From NCBI RefSeq assembly GCF_029285175.1, contig NZ_JABEDH010000002.1:186001-250000 (forward strand): DNA of 64,000 nt, read 5' to 3'. A model generated the notes under the pieces. The model was not told the DNA's origin. It ran no database searches and saw nothing but the letters and a program-made list of their open reading frames with translations. Position numbers and translations under genes: made by a program. Each line of letters opens with the position of its first letter. Position 1 is the stretch's first letter. Positions 17,471 through 26,445 of the stretch are shown one piece after another. Source of the stretch: Sulfitobacter sp. M05 (lineage in GTDB: Bacteria > Pseudomonadota > Alphaproteobacteria > Rhodobacterales > Rhodobacteraceae).

Positions 17471-18427
17471 ATGTCATTCCGCCTCCAACCCGCCGCCCCG
17501 GCCCGCCCCAACCGCTGCCAACTGTTCGGCCCCGGTTCCAACACCAAATTGTTTGCCAAAATGGCTGCTTCAGCGGCAGACGTGATCAACCTTGATCTCG
17601 AAGATTCCGTCGCCCCCACAGACAAGGACGTTGCCCGCTCAAACGTCATCGAGGCAATCAATACCGTCGATTGGGGCAATAAAACCCTGTCCGTACGCAT
17701 TAACGGGCTGGACACACCTTACTGGTACCGCGACGTTGTTGATCTGCTCGAAAACGCCAGCGACCGCCTTGACCAGATTATGATCCCCAAGGTGGGCTGC
17801 GCCGCAGACGTCTATGCAGTCGACGCCTTGGTAACTGCCATCGAAGCCGCCAAAGGCCGCAGCAAGAAAATTGCCTTTGAAGTGATCATCGAATCCGCCG
17901 CTGGCATCGCCCATGTCGAAGAAATCGCCGCCTCCTCTCCCCGCCTCGAAGCGATGAGCTTGGGTGCCGCCGACTTTGCCGCCTCGATGGGTATGCAGAC
18001 CACTGGTATCGGTGGCACGCAGGAGAACTATTACATGCTGCGCGATGGTACACAGCATTGGTCCGACCCATGGCACTGGGCACAAGCCGCCATCGTTGCC
18101 GCCTGCCGCACCCACGGCGTCCTGCCGGTGGATGGTCCGTTCGGCGACTTCTCCGATGATGAAGGTTACCGCGCACAATCCCGTCGCTCTGCCACTTTGG
18201 GCATGGTTGGCAAATGGGCGATCCACCCCAAGCAGATTGCACTGGCAAACGAAATCTTCACCCCTTCCGAGGAAGCCGTGGCAGAAGCCCGCGAAATCCT
18301 TGCTGCCATGGAAGCCGCCAAGGCCAACGGAGAAGGCGCGACTGTCTATAAGGGCCGTCTGGTGGACATCGCCAGCATCAAACAAGCCGAAGTCATCGTA
18401 CACCAGTCCGAAATGCTGGCTGGCTAA
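17471..18427 (+). CDS. mcl1: L-malyl-CoA/beta-methylmalyl-CoA lyase
   Basis: 318 residues of the CitE/HpcH TIM-barrel family. Marks: LFGPGSNTKLFAKMAASAADVINLDLEDSV (metal and CoA site), SVRINGLDTPYW, IMIPKVG, FEVIIESAAGI, MSLGAADFAASMG and KWAIHPKQI. It splits malyl-CoA to acetyl-CoA and glyoxylate and methylmalyl-CoA to propionyl-CoA and glyoxylate, steps of the ethylmalonyl-CoA pathway of Rhodobacterales. AAGGA lies 7 bases before the ATG. Divergent from dgcN. Confidence 0.95.
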   Translation: MSFRLQPAAPARPNRCQLFGPGSNTKLFAKMAASAADVINLDLEDSVAPTDKDVARSNVIEAINTVDWGNKTLSVRINGLDTPYWYRDVVDLLENASDRLDQIMIPKVGCAADVYAVDALVTAIEAAKGRSKKIAFEVIIESAAGIAHVEEIAASSPRLEAMSLGAADFAASMGMQTTGIGGTQENYYMLRDGTQHWSDPWHWAQAAIVAACRTHGVLPVDGPFGDFSDDEGYRAQSRRSATLGMVGKWAIHPKQIALANEIFTPSEEAVAEAREILAAMEAAKANGEGATVYKGRLVDIASIKQAEVIVHQSEMLAG

Positions 18428-18445
18428 GCCTATTTGCGGGCGGGC

Positions 18446-18928
18446 TTAGGCCCGCTCGTCCTTGGGAGACCCCATAACCACGTAAGAGGTGATTCCATTC
18501 ACCTGCGGCAAGGCCCCCAACATATCTGTGTGAAATCTCTTGTAGGCTTTAAGATCGGCACATTCGACACGCAGCAGATATTCGATTGTTCCCGTGATAT
18601 TGTGACACTCCCGCACCTCGGGGGCCGTCGAAATCGCTTTTTCAAACGCCTCCTGACTGGCCTTGGAATGGTCGTTCAATCCGACTCCGATATAAGCGAC
18701 AAACCCCGAACCCATCGCCGTGCGATCCAAGACTGCGCGATAGCCGGTGATCACGCCGCGCCGTTCCAACTCCTGTACACGGCGCAAACAGGCCGAGGGC
18801 GACAGCCCGACACGATCCGCCAGCTCGATGTTGCTGATCCGGCCGTCGCGACCAAGCTCGCGCAATATATTTTCCGAAATCTGATCCAAAACCATCATTT
18901 GTTGTGAATTACCCTGAATTTCCTGCAT
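18446..18928 (-). CDS. Lrp/AsnC family regulator
   Basis: About 160 residues: an N-terminal helix-turn-helix (LDQISENILRELGRDGRISN, LADRVGLSPSACLRRVQELE) and a C-terminal RAM ligand domain (FVAYIGVGLND, PEVRECHNITGTIEYLLRVE). Starts at GTG 18940, ATG 18928 or ATG ~18898 are all possible. It is divergent from a LysE-type exporter 42 bases away, a common arrangement in which the regulator senses an amino acid and induces its export. Confidence 0.9.
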   Translation of the reverse strand: MQEIQGNSQQMMVLDQISENILRELGRDGRISNIELADRVGLSPSACLRRVQELERRGVITGYRAVLDRTAMGSGFVAYIGVGLNDHSKASQEAFEKAISTAPEVRECHNITGTIEYLLRVECADLKAYKRFHTDMLGALPQVNGITSYVVMGSPKDERA

Positions 18929-18970
18929 ATTCACAATCACTCACCCACAAATCCATGTCAAACATTGTGG

Positions 18971-19567
18971 ATGAATCTGGAAATCCTCCCCGCGCTTGCG
19001 CTCTTTGCCTTTGTCAGTTCCGCAACACCGGGGCCAAACAACCTGATGCTCATGGCCTCGGGGGCCAACTATGGCTTTCGGCGCACTGTGCCGCATATGC
19101 TGGGCATCTCCGTCGGGTTTGGCGTGATGATGGTGCTGGCCGGATTGGGTCTTGTGCAGGTGTTCGAGCGATTCCCCATCAGCTATACCCTGCTGAAAAT
19201 CGCCAGCGTCGCCTATATGCTGTATCTGGCTTGGAAAATCGCCAATGCCGCCCCGATCAAAGAACGCGACGCAGGCAGCAGACCCATGACATTCCTGCAA
19301 GCCGCCGCCTTTCAATGGGTCAATCCCAAGGCATGGGCGATGGCCCTTACCGCCATCACTGTTTACGTCGCCGACAACGGGGTATGGATGCTGCTGATTG
19401 GTGCCTTGTGTTTTGTCACCGTGAACCTGCCCTCGGTATCCTTCTGGACTGTCATGGGCCAACAGATGGCCCGCCTACTGACAAATCCGGCGCGCCTGCG
19501 CCTGTTCAACGGGACCATGGCCGTGCTGTTAATTGCATCGCTTTATCCGCTGCTGCAAATGGGCTGA
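18971..19567 (+). CDS. LysE/RhtB family amino acid exporter
   Basis: 198 residues with about six membrane helices. The N-terminal signature SSATPGPNNLMLMASGANYGFRRT and the central FQWVNPKAWAMAL are typical of the RhtB/LysE superfamily. An upstream TTG at 18965 is an alternative start. Paired with the divergent Lrp gene, it probably exports the effector amino acid; the substrate cannot be told from sequence. Confidence 0.88.
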   Translation: MNLEILPALALFAFVSSATPGPNNLMLMASGANYGFRRTVPHMLGISVGFGVMMVLAGLGLVQVFERFPISYTLLKIASVAYMLYLAWKIANAAPIKERDAGSRPMTFLQAAAFQWVNPKAWAMALTAITVYVADNGVWMLLIGALCFVTVNLPSVSFWTVMGQQMARLLTNPARLRLFNGTMAVLLIASLYPLLQMG

Positions 19568-19626
19568 CCGATTGCAAACCGAAAACACAGCCGCCATATA
19601 AGGGCAGCGCAAAGGCGGAGTAAGCA

Positions 19627-20589
19627 ATGACCCAGTATCTCGATTTTGAAAAACCACTGGCCGAAATCGAAGGCAAAGCAGAGGAACTGCGTGCCCTGGC
19701 CCGTGCAAACGAAGATATGGACATCACCGACGAGGCAAAGGCGCTGGACGCCAAGGCCGCGAAAATTCTCGATGATCTTTACGGGTCGCTGACCCCATGG
19801 CGCAAATGTCAGGTGGCCCGCCACCCGAACCGCCCCCATTGCAAAGATTACATCGAAGCGCTGTTTACCGAATATACCCCCCTGGCCGGTGATCGGAATT
19901 TTGCCGACGATCTGGCTGTGATGGGCGGTCTGGCGCGCTTCAATGACCAGCCGGTTGTCGTAATCGGCCATGAAAAGGGCAATGACACCAAATCCCGCAT
20001 CGAACGCAATTTCGGCATGGCCCGACCCGAGGGGTACCGCAAGGCCGTGCGCCTGATGGAGCTTGCCGGCAAGTTCAACCTGCCGGTGATCACCCTTGTT
20101 GACACCCCCGGTGCCTATCCCGGCAAAGGTGCCGAGGAACGTGGCCAATCCGAAGCGATTGCCCGGTCGACCGAAAAATGTCTGCAAATCGGCGTACCTC
20201 TGATCAGTGTGATCATCGGTGAAGGCGGCTCTGGCGGTGCGGTTGCCTTTGCCACCGCCAACCGTGTCGCGATGATGGAGCATTCGGTCTATTCCGTGAT
20301 CACGCCGGAAGGCTGTGCCTCGATCCTGTGGAAAGACAGCGAGAAAATGCGCGAAGCCGCCGAAGCCATGCGCCTGACCGCCAACGATCTGCACAAGCTT
20401 GGTGTCACCGACCAGATCATTCCCGAACCCAAAGGCGGGGCACATCGCGATCCCGAGGCCGCAATTGAATCGGTCCGTCTGGCGATTGGCGACATGTTGA
20501 AAGACCTCGACGGCAAGGACGCCAAAGCGCTGATCACCGACCGGCGTCGCAAATATCTCGACATTGGCGGCAAGGGTTTGGCGGCCTAG
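19627..20589 (+). CDS. accA: acetyl-CoA carboxylase carboxyltransferase alpha subunit
   Basis: 320 residues, full length. Marks: [81 protein letters not shown] and [11 protein letters not shown]. It forms the carboxyltransferase with AccD and transfers CO2 from biotin to acetyl-CoA for fatty acid synthesis. GGAG lies 8 bases before the ATG. accD is not in the window. Confidence 0.97.
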   Translation: MTQYLDFEKPLAEIEGKAEELRALARANEDMDITDEAKALDAKAAKILDDLYGSLTPWRKCQVARHPNRPHCKDYIEALFTEYTPLAGDRNFADDLAVMGGLARFNDQPVVVIGHEKGNDTKSRIERNFGMARPEGYRKAVRLMELAGKFNLPVITLVDTPGAYPGKGAEERGQSEAIARSTEKCLQIGVPLISVIIGEGGSGGAVAFATANRVAMMEHSVYSVITPEGCASILWKDSEKMREAAEAMRLTANDLHKLGVTDQIIPEPKGGAHRDPEAAIESVRLAIGDMLKDLDGKDAKALITDRRRKYLDIGGKGLAA

Positions 20590-20605
20590 GTTCAGGCTCC
20601 AAACA

Positions 20606-21058
20606 CTAAAACCTGATCCGAAAACGCGGGCCGGGCGATGGCAAGGGCTCAAACCCTGCCACCTGATAAATCATGGCCGCCGCCTTGTTTTCGGGGTGCG
20701 TACCGACCGTCATATACCGGCAACCCAGCGATTTTGTCAGCGCAACCGAGGCGTCAATCAGCGCACGCCCGACCCCGATGCCCCGCGCCTCTTCGCTGAC
20801 AAACAGATGATGCATGTCCATCCCCCGCACACCGAACTGCATCTGCACCAACGAGCAAAGCGCGGCGTACCCCGAAATTTCCACGCCTCGAACCGCCACC
20901 AAAACCCGCAGCCAAGGCTCCGCCCCAAGGCAATCGCGTTCCAGATCCGTCAGGCTGACCTGCGCCACATCGCCATGATGCGCGGCCAGTTTCCGCACCA
21001 TCTCCTGCACCCGCGGCAAGTCCGCAGCCTGTACATTTCTGATTGCTAATTCTGTCAC
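20606..21058 (-). CDS. GNAT family N-acetyltransferase
   Basis: 150 residues from GTG 21058, chosen for the GGAG 7 bases upstream. GNAT fold: LAIRNVQAADLPRVQEMV, LRVLVAVRGVEISGYAAL, MHHLFVSEEARGIGVGRALI (acetyl-CoA loop, R-G-x-G-x-G/A) and the C-terminal NKAAAMIYQVAGFEP. The substrate is unknown. It is convergent with accA, 16 bases apart. Confidence 0.85.
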   Translation of the reverse strand: MTELAIRNVQAADLPRVQEMVRKLAAHHGDVAQVSLTDLERDCLGAEPWLRVLVAVRGVEISGYAALCSLVQMQFGVRGMDMHHLFVSEEARGIGVGRALIDASVALTKSLGCRYMTVGTHPENKAAAMIYQVAGFEPLPSPGPRFRIRF

Positions 21059-21245
21059 TTGAGGTCTCCAAACTGGACGCCACAAACGAAAATACCGCGC
21101 AAGTGGCGGCTGGTCTTTCTGCAATAGGGAAAAGGGCCGCGTTCAGGGGAAGCGGCGGTAATAACCGGTATCTGTCATCATACACATGCCCGTATCCATA
21201 CAGGCCCACAGCCACAGGTCAATGCCCCAGCCGTCAGGCCGCACC

Positions 21246-21896
21246 TTACCCCGCCAGCATCCGCAGCCCTTGCGTCACATCCGAACGCACCGCCAGCCGC
21301 AGCCCAGGTTCATCCCCCGCTTTGAGCGCGGCAATGATCAACCGGTGGAATTGCGGCGGTTCGGTCCGGCGCAAACGCCCATAGAGTAAACGCATGGTGG
21401 GGCCCATCTGCAACCAGACCGTTTCGGCCATCGCCAGCATCGCCGGCGCTTGGGCGCGCAGGTATAGCGTGCGGTGAAATTCAAGGTTGGTGCGGATATA
21501 GGCCACCGCATCGCCGCGCTGCACCGCGTCTGCGATCACCGCATTAATCGTCTGCATCCGTTCGATCAGCGCCATATGGGCGCGCGGCAAGGCGCGGCTG
21601 GCCAGCTCAACCTCAAGCAAAGCACGCAAGGCGGCCAATTCCTCGATCCGGTCATTGCTCAATTCCGGCGTGGCAATGCGCCCCGAATTCGACATGGTCA
21701 GCGCCCCTTCGGCCACCAAACGCCGCGCCGCTTCACGGGCCGGTGTCATCGACACATCGTATTCCTTGCCGATCCCGCGCAGAGTCAGTGCCTGTGCCGG
21801 CAACAGATCACCATGCATGATCCGGTTCCGCAGGTGGCGAAAAACACGGTCATGGGCGACAGTCGTCGCATCAGAGGGGCGGGCAGTTAGGGCCAT
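21246..21896 (-). CDS. GntR family regulator, FadR/FCD subgroup
   Basis: 216 residues. N-terminal winged helix (VFRHLRNRIMHGDLLPAQALT, GKEYDVSMTPAREAARRLVAEG) and a C-terminal all-helical FCD domain (ELAALRALLEVELA, FHRTLYLRAQAPAML) of the kind that binds organic acids with a metal. There is no obvious target beside it; the 124-base gap to the divergent gene at 22021 may hold its operator. The 187 bases downstream hold no gene that I can support. Confidence 0.9.
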   Translation of the reverse strand: MALTARPSDATTVAHDRVFRHLRNRIMHGDLLPAQALTLRGIGKEYDVSMTPAREAARRLVAEGALTMSNSGRIATPELSNDRIEELAALRALLEVELASRALPRAHMALIERMQTINAVIADAVQRGDAVAYIRTNLEFHRTLYLRAQAPAMLAMAETVWLQMGPTMRLLYGRLRRTEPPQFHRLIIAALKAGDEPGLRLAVRSDVTQGLRMLAG

Positions 21897-22020
21897 ATCA
21901 TCTTGTGATCACAAAACACCCGTCGGTCAATACATCTTCACGCATGTCACCCTTGCGTTACTTTTTCCTTGAATAAAGTCACCCATAGGTTACAAACTCC
22001 CTAAACAGGAGTATGTCAGG

Positions 22021-22416
22021 ATGATCTCTGCCCAAACACTCACAATTGTCAGAATCCTCGCCTTCGCGCTTGGCGGGATTATTTGCGCCACCTATGCGCT
22101 TGCGGCCCTTGCCGGCGTCAACCCGCACCAGCTGCCTCATTGGTTGCCACTCGCGACTGCTATTTTCATCTTTGTGGTGTTCTTCATCGCGGCCCTAAGT
22201 GCCGGCAAACGTAATACCAACGCAGCGCTGGATGAAAGCTATCAAAGCGACCAAAAGACCGCGGCTGGCTTTGGGTTCTGGACCGCGCTTGGCACCGGAA
22301 CCGCGCTTTGGCTGCTGGACATTGGTGGCCAGATGCAACTGGCGATCACACTTACCAGCGCTTCGGCCATGTTCTTCTTCTGCCAGGTCACCTTGGATTT
22401 GCGGGGCTGGAAGTGA
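22021..22416 (+). CDS. membrane protein, first gene of an XRE-SMR operon
   Basis: 131 residues with four predicted helices: IVRILAFALGGIICATYALAAL, WLPLATAIFIFVVFFIAALSAG, FGFWTALGTGTALWLLDIG and LAITLTSASAMFFFCQVTLD. A soluble loop (ALDESYQSDQKTAAG) is in the middle. It overlaps the following HTH gene (GTGA), so the pair is translationally coupled. Membrane protein plus small XRE regulator pairs are widespread; the role is unknown. CAGGAG lies upstream of the ATG. Confidence 0.75.
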   Translation: MISAQTLTIVRILAFALGGIICATYALAALAGVNPHQLPHWLPLATAIFIFVVFFIAALSAGKRNTNAALDESYQSDQKTAAGFGFWTALGTGTALWLLDIGGQMQLAITLTSASAMFFFCQVTLDLRGWK

Positions 22417-22643
22417 GCCTGATCAACCATCTGGCGGCACATCGCCGTGCGGCCGGCCTGACGCAGGCACAGCTTGCCGAGGCAATTGGTGTGTCGCGCA
22501 AAACCATCAACACCGTAGAGAACCGCGTTTTCATTCCCTCCACCTTACTGGCCCTCAAACTGGCCCGGCATCTGGACGTCAGCCTGCATGACTTGTTCGA
22601 ACTGGCCCCTGAAACCGCAACACCCGAAAAGGACATCACATGA
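22413..22643 (+). CDS. small XRE family transcriptional regulator
   Basis: 76 residues from GTG 22413. A single lambda-type HTH (LINHLAAHRRAAGLTQAQLA, EAIGVSRKTINTVENRVFIP, LALKLARHLDVSLHDLFEL), close to the YozG/Cro-like minimal regulators. It overlaps the preceding gene by 4 bases and the following SMR gene by 4 bases (ATGA), so all three form one coupled operon that it may autoregulate. Confidence 0.88.
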   Translation: MSLINHLAAHRRAAGLTQAQLAEAIGVSRKTINTVENRVFIPSTLLALKLARHLDVSLHDLFELAPETATPEKDIT

Positions 22644-22957
22644 CATCACCCTGGGCCTTACTCGCTCTCGCGGGGCTGCTCGAAGTCGTCTGGGCCACCT
22701 CAATGAAAGCCTCTGACGGATTTACCCGAATTGGGCCCAGCGTCCTGACCGGAATCGCCGCCTTTGCCAGTTTCTGGCTGCTGGCTGCCGCAATGAAAGA
22801 CCTGCCGCTGGGCACCGCCTATGCGGTGTGGGTCGGGATCGGCGTGGTCGGAGCAGCCGCGGCGGGCATGGTGATGTTTTCCGATCCGGCCACGCCACAG
22901 CGCCTTGTCGGCATTGGCTTGATCATCGCCGGAATCGCCGCCCTCAAACTGGCCTAA
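22640..22957 (+). CDS. SMR family exporter (SugE/Gdx-like)
   Basis: 105 residues with four helices. E15 in LAGLLEVVWATSMKASDGF is the essential membrane glutamate, and AMKDLPLGTAYAVWVGIGVVG is the SMR signature. The KASDGFTRIGPS stretch is nearer to SugE/Gdx (guanidinium exporters) than to EmrE. Gdx works as an antiparallel dimer. No guanidine riboswitch can sit directly upstream because the start overlaps the regulator gene. Substrate uncertain. Confidence 0.85.
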   Translation: MTSPWALLALAGLLEVVWATSMKASDGFTRIGPSVLTGIAAFASFWLLAAAMKDLPLGTAYAVWVGIGVVGAAAAGMVMFSDPATPQRLVGIGLIIAGIAALKLA

Positions 22958-23655
22958 AACTTGTACCGGTGCAGTTGATTCCCCTCTTTGCGCAGCCAGC
23001 CGCGCGGGGCCTTGTAGGGGCCATATATCTCTTCCACCCCGGCCCAAAACGCGGGCGAATGGTTCATCTCTGCCAGATGGGCCACCTCGTGGGCGGCGAC
23101 GTAATCCAACACCTCGGGCGGGGCCATGATCAAGCGCCACGAGAACATCAGCCCACCGTCACTGGTGCAGGACCCCCAGCGCGACCGCGTATCGCGCAGG
23201 GTGATGCGAGAATACCGGCGGCCCAGTCGCGCGGCATAATCATCACATGCCCCCGCCAGCCTGTCCCGCGCCACCTGTTTCAGATAAGCCCCCAACCGCG
23301 CGCCCACGCGGTCCGCCGGCCCCGGAACGGCGATTTCATCTGCACCGATGCGCACCGACCGCCCGGTGCCCGCAATCACCTGCACCATGCGCCCGCCCAC
23401 CGGCAACGCCGATCCCAATCCGACAACAATGTCTTCGCCCCGCGCCTCAAGGTGTTCTCTGATCCAGCCCTCCTTGGAGCGGGCGAAAGCCATTGCCTCG
23501 CGTTCGGCAAGCCGTTTGGGAATGGTCAATGTCACCCGCCCGTCCAGCTGTGAAATGCGCAAAGTGATCCGCCGCGCACGCGCAGACCGACGCAAAATCA
23601 GCGGAATCGGGGGCGTGCCGGGCAGATAGATATCGCTCAACGGGGCGTCTCTCAT
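22954..23655 (-). CDS. M48/YgjP-type zinc metallopeptidase (DUF45)
   Basis: 233 residues. An N-terminal beta domain (LPGTPPIPLILRRSARARRI) is followed by the metalloprotease core: SRWGSCTSDGGLMFSWRLIM, then VAAHEVAHLAEMNHSPAFW, giving HExxH plus a downstream H. This is the YgjP/WLM pattern. Function in bacteria is poorly known. It overlaps the SMR gene convergently by 4 bases. Confidence 0.88.
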   Translation of the reverse strand: MRDAPLSDIYLPGTPPIPLILRRSARARRITLRISQLDGRVTLTIPKRLAEREAMAFARSKEGWIREHLEARGEDIVVGLGSALPVGGRMVQVIAGTGRSVRIGADEIAVPGPADRVGARLGAYLKQVARDRLAGACDDYAARLGRRYSRITLRDTRSRWGSCTSDGGLMFSWRLIMAPPEVLDYVAAHEVAHLAEMNHSPAFWAGVEEIYGPYKAPRGWLRKEGNQLHRYKF

Positions 23656-23765
23656 TGCAACAGGGGGCTAAAGCCTTTGACTATCGCCCCCTCATATGGC
23701 ACTTGGCCTGAATCAGCTAGACCAACATCACCACGCAAACGCAATTTACCAAAAAGGGGTATATC

Positions 23766-24098
23766 ATGCCCAAGGAAGAATGGGGAACCAAACGTCTTTG
23801 CCCAACCTCGGGCAAGCGGTTCTACGACCTTAACAAAGATCCAATCGTCAGCCCGTATACCGGCGAAGTGCTGGAGGTCGACGCGGCCAAATCACGGATG
23901 ATCGCGGCCGATGCCGAGGATGCCGTTACAGCCAAGGCAAAGAAAATGGAGGACGACGTCGACGAGGATGTAGTGCTCGACGATGACGACGACGTTGATG
24001 TGGATCTCGACGACGATATTCTGGACGATGACGACGATGATGATGATACTGTCCCACTGGACGATATTGCTGACGTCGCAACACCCGACGACGACTAA
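23766..24098 (+). CDS. FYDLN acid-domain protein (TIGR02300)
   Basis: 110 residues. The N-terminal half (KEEWGTKRLCPTSGKRFYDL, DPIVSPYTGE) is the FYDLN domain of alphaproteobacteria and looks like a degenerate zinc-ribbon with one Cys. The C-terminal half is almost all Asp (a DDDDDVDVDLDDDILDDDD tract, ~70-95) and must be disordered and highly acidic. An AAAAAGGGG lies upstream of the ATG. The role is unknown; charge suggests nucleic-acid mimicry or metal binding, which is speculation. Confidence 0.88.
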   Translation: MPKEEWGTKRLCPTSGKRFYDLNKDPIVSPYTGEVLEVDAAKSRMIAADAEDAVTAKAKKMEDDVDEDVVLDDDDDVDVDLDDDILDDDDDDDDTVPLDDIADVATPDDD

Positions 24099-24192
24099 AT
24101 TCACAAAAGGCGGGATCAAAACGGATTTTCCTCTTGATCCCGTCCGCGCTTGGCTCTAATCACGCGCCACCACCCTAGGCCATTGGTCAAAT

Positions 24193-24268
24193 GGGGCATT
24201 AGCTCAGCTGGGAGAGCGCCTGCATGGCATGCAGGAGGTCAGCGGTTCGATCCCGCTATGCTCCACCA
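24193..24268 (+). tRNA. tRNA-Ala (GGC)
   Basis: 76-nt cloverleaf with encoded CCA. Anticodon GGC lies in the loop ATGGCAT between CCTGC and GCAGG. The acceptor stem GGGGCAT/ATGCTCC contains G3:U70, the alanine identity pair. The T-loop is GGTTCGATCCC. The 3' end faces the acquired-looking region that follows; the 208 bases between it and the IS hold no gene. Confidence 0.96.
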
Positions 24269-24476
24269 AGGTTTTACTGTTAAGCACCCCATAATAGTTC
24301 CTTTGCGGCAGCGTAGCTTTTCCTTTTTACAGGGAAACCGGCAATTTCACCAAATCTATTCAGCTGAGCAGACTAAGTTGGCAACTTGCATGCCGTCGCA
24401 GTCACGGGCACCTTAAGCATTATCGGAAGCCGAACGACATAATGGAAAGGATGCAATGTGAAACAGCCTAAGGACA

Positions 24477-25405
24477 CTAGGTTCAGGCCTCATAACCAGA
24501 ATATGACGGTTGCTGCGAGGGCGATTGCGGAGAGGAATACGGCTGGTTGTTGATTTGTCGTAGCGGGTTGCGATGCGCCGCCAGTCCTTGAGCTTGCCGA
24601 ACATTCTCTCGATGCGATTACGTCGTTTGTAGCGGCGCTTGTCCCTTGCCCGGCAGTGCATTGCACAGCAATGTCACGAGAGGGGTACTTGACGGTTTTC
24701 TTGCGCGACTTGCGGCCAAGAATACAGGGCCTTGTGCCCTTGTCCACAAGGGCTTCACGGAACCAATCAGCATCGTACCCTCTGTCAGCGAGGAGCCATT
24801 CAGCCTCAGGCTAACCATTCATCAAGGCGGCTGCACCAGTATAATCACTAACTTGTCCTGCTGTGATGAAGAGGCGGATTGGTCGTCCGCTGGTGTCTGT
24901 GATTGCGTGCAGCTTGGTATTCATACCGCCCTTGGTCAGCCCGATCAGGCGTCCTCGCCCCCCTTTTTTAACCGCAGGCTGGAGGCCGTACGATGTGCCT
25001 TGAGGTAGGTGGCGTCGATTGAGATGGTTTTGTTGTCGGGGGCCTGCTCGGCCAGCCCCATCATGATCCGCGCGAATACGCCCATGTCACTCCCGTTGAC
25101 CGGCAACACATGCTTGCATGTGTGAGAGGGGGCGCTTCCAGCGGCTGTACAACGTCTTGGGCGGACCATACGCGGCGGGCGCATCGCACCAGCGTAAACC
25201 ATTGCGATCGATGAAAATAATGCCACTCAAAACACGACGATCATCCACCCGTGCGCGACCTCGGCTCTTTGGAAAGTACGGCCGAAGCCGATGCATTTGC
25301 GCCTCCGTCAGCCAATAAAGATTGCTCATCATATCCCCCTAAAACTGGGGGCCGTGAAGCATGACAGCGCCACAAGCTTAATCAGTTAATGGGTCCTGAG
25401 ACTAG
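24477..25405 (-). mobile_element. decayed IS5-family (IS427-like) insertion sequence
   Basis: About 920 bp bounded by CTAG on both sides (24477-24480 and 25402-25405), the typical target of this group. Imperfect terminal inverted repeats: GTTCAGGCCTCAT at the left and, read inward from the right, TCTCAGGACCCATT. Inside is a frameshifted transposase on the minus strand. An extra ~40 bp carrying the dyad ACACATGC-TT-GCATGTGT (25106-25123) interrupts the transposase. Confidence 0.85.
24490..25332 (-). pseudogene. IS5-family transposase, frameshifted
   Basis: Pieces of one DDE transposase are read in several frames. The N-terminus (NLYWLTEAQMHRLRPYFPKS, IIFIDRNGLRWCDAPA, LYSRWKR) starts at 25332. 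It is followed after the ~40-bp insertion by SDMGVFARIMMGL and TISIDATYLKAHRTAS (first Asp), then in another frame LIGLTKGGMNTKLHA, and after a stop LLADRGYDADWFREAL (second Asp). The piece RNRIERMFGKLKDWRRIATR (Glu) is near the end. At least three disruptions exist, so it cannot make an active enzyme, except through unlikely multiple frameshifting. Confidence 0.85.
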
Positions 25406-25421
25406 ATGAACGTTGCTCCTG

Positions 25422-26333
25422 TTACCCAGCAGCCTCAGTGGCAAAGTAGCTCTTGTAGTCGCGAAACTTCTTTGTCAGCCAATCAACGACCGCGCGCTTG
25501 CGTGGGTCGTTATCAATAGGCCGCGTTGATATACAGATGTATTTGGACCCATCCGGAATAAAACCGAAAGGGGCTGTCAGTCTGGTATTTTCCATGTTTC
25601 GGGCCACCATATATAGCGACATCATTGCAATGCCGTGCCCATTCTCTGCCGCTTCCAAAGCAAGGAAGTGATGTTGGTGTTCGATCTCGCGCGTCAGCGT
25701 GTCTTTCCGGGTCTGATCATTCCAGCTCAGCCAAGCATCAGGGCGGCTCGCTGATCTGATGCGCGTGTGATTTTGCGGCTCCGAACCTTTTCCAAATGAG
25801 AGGTCCATGTTCATAACTGGTCCAACATATTCCTTTGCAATGGTTTCGATGTGAAGGTTTGGCTCAAGATCAAAGTCGTTTCTGCGGATAGCAATGTCTA
25901 TGCCGTGCCCGTGGAAATCAACAGCGCCGCCTCCTGATAGAATTTTGAGCTGTATGCCCGTTTCTTCCTCAATCGTAGGCGCGAGCGGAATCAACAGTTT
26001 AAGACAAATCGTCGGTTCGCAGGATACAATGAGAGGAGTGGTCGCGTGATCTGGCCCAAGTCTGTGCACAAGATGATCCAAATCTTCGAACATCTCGAAC
26101 AGATGTTCCGCGAGTTCGGTGCCTTCAACTGACAAGTCAATACGGTTGCCCTGGCGATGGAAGAGCGCCAAGCCCAAGTTTTCTTCAAGCCCCTTAATTT
26201 GCTTGCTGACGGCACCCTGCGTGATTCTGAGTTCGTCAGCCGCTGCGGAAAAACTTCCGCGCCTTGCACACACTTCGAATGTGCGCATTGCTTTCAGGCT
26301 CCATTTATACCTGTGGCGTTTTTGATCCTTCAT
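25422..26333 (-). CDS. LysR family regulator (GcvA-like)
   Basis: 303 residues. N-terminal winged HTH (WSLKAMRTFEVCARRGSFSA, AADELRITQGAVSKQIKGLE, LFHRQGNRIDLS) and a C-terminal periplasmic-binding-like effector domain (IVSCEPTICLKLLIPLAP, GHGIDIAIRRNDF). It is divergent from the dioxygenase gene across 112 bases, the standard place for a LysR to control a neighbour. Its 3' end is 16 bases from the IS remnant. Base composition by eye is more A+T-rich than the flanking housekeeping genes. Confidence 0.9.
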   Translation of the reverse strand: MKDQKRHRYKWSLKAMRTFEVCARRGSFSAAADELRITQGAVSKQIKGLEENLGLALFHRQGNRIDLSVEGTELAEHLFEMFEDLDHLVHRLGPDHATTPLIVSCEPTICLKLLIPLAPTIEEETGIQLKILSGGGAVDFHGHGIDIAIRRNDFDLEPNLHIETIAKEYVGPVMNMDLSFGKGSEPQNHTRIRSASRPDAWLSWNDQTRKDTLTREIEHQHHFLALEAAENGHGIAMMSLYMVARNMENTRLTAPFGFIPDGSKYICISTRPIDNDPRKRAVVDWLTKKFRDYKSYFATEAAG

Positions 26334-26445
26334 GAGAAAAACTCTCGGTCCTGCATGATCTTTCTTCGTTTGTGCTTTGGTCGGTCACGCTTCAATTTCC
26401 GGTTGCAACACCTAGCGTATTAATTGCTCCTTGGAGGAAATGGAA

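Noticed and set aside
20754..21215. Extended minus-strand frame over the GNAT gene and its upstream gap
   Set aside because: It reads in the wrong frame across the GNAT gene. Only a weak leader-like start near 21.2 kb (GLYGYGHVYDDRY) looked protein-like.
22500..22640. Guanidine riboswitch before the SugE/Gdx-like gene
   Set aside because: The region is coding for the XRE regulator, whose gene overlaps the exporter start; no leader is present.
24150..24416. Open frame running through tRNA-Ala
   Set aside because: The tRNA is certain; the frame is a by-product.
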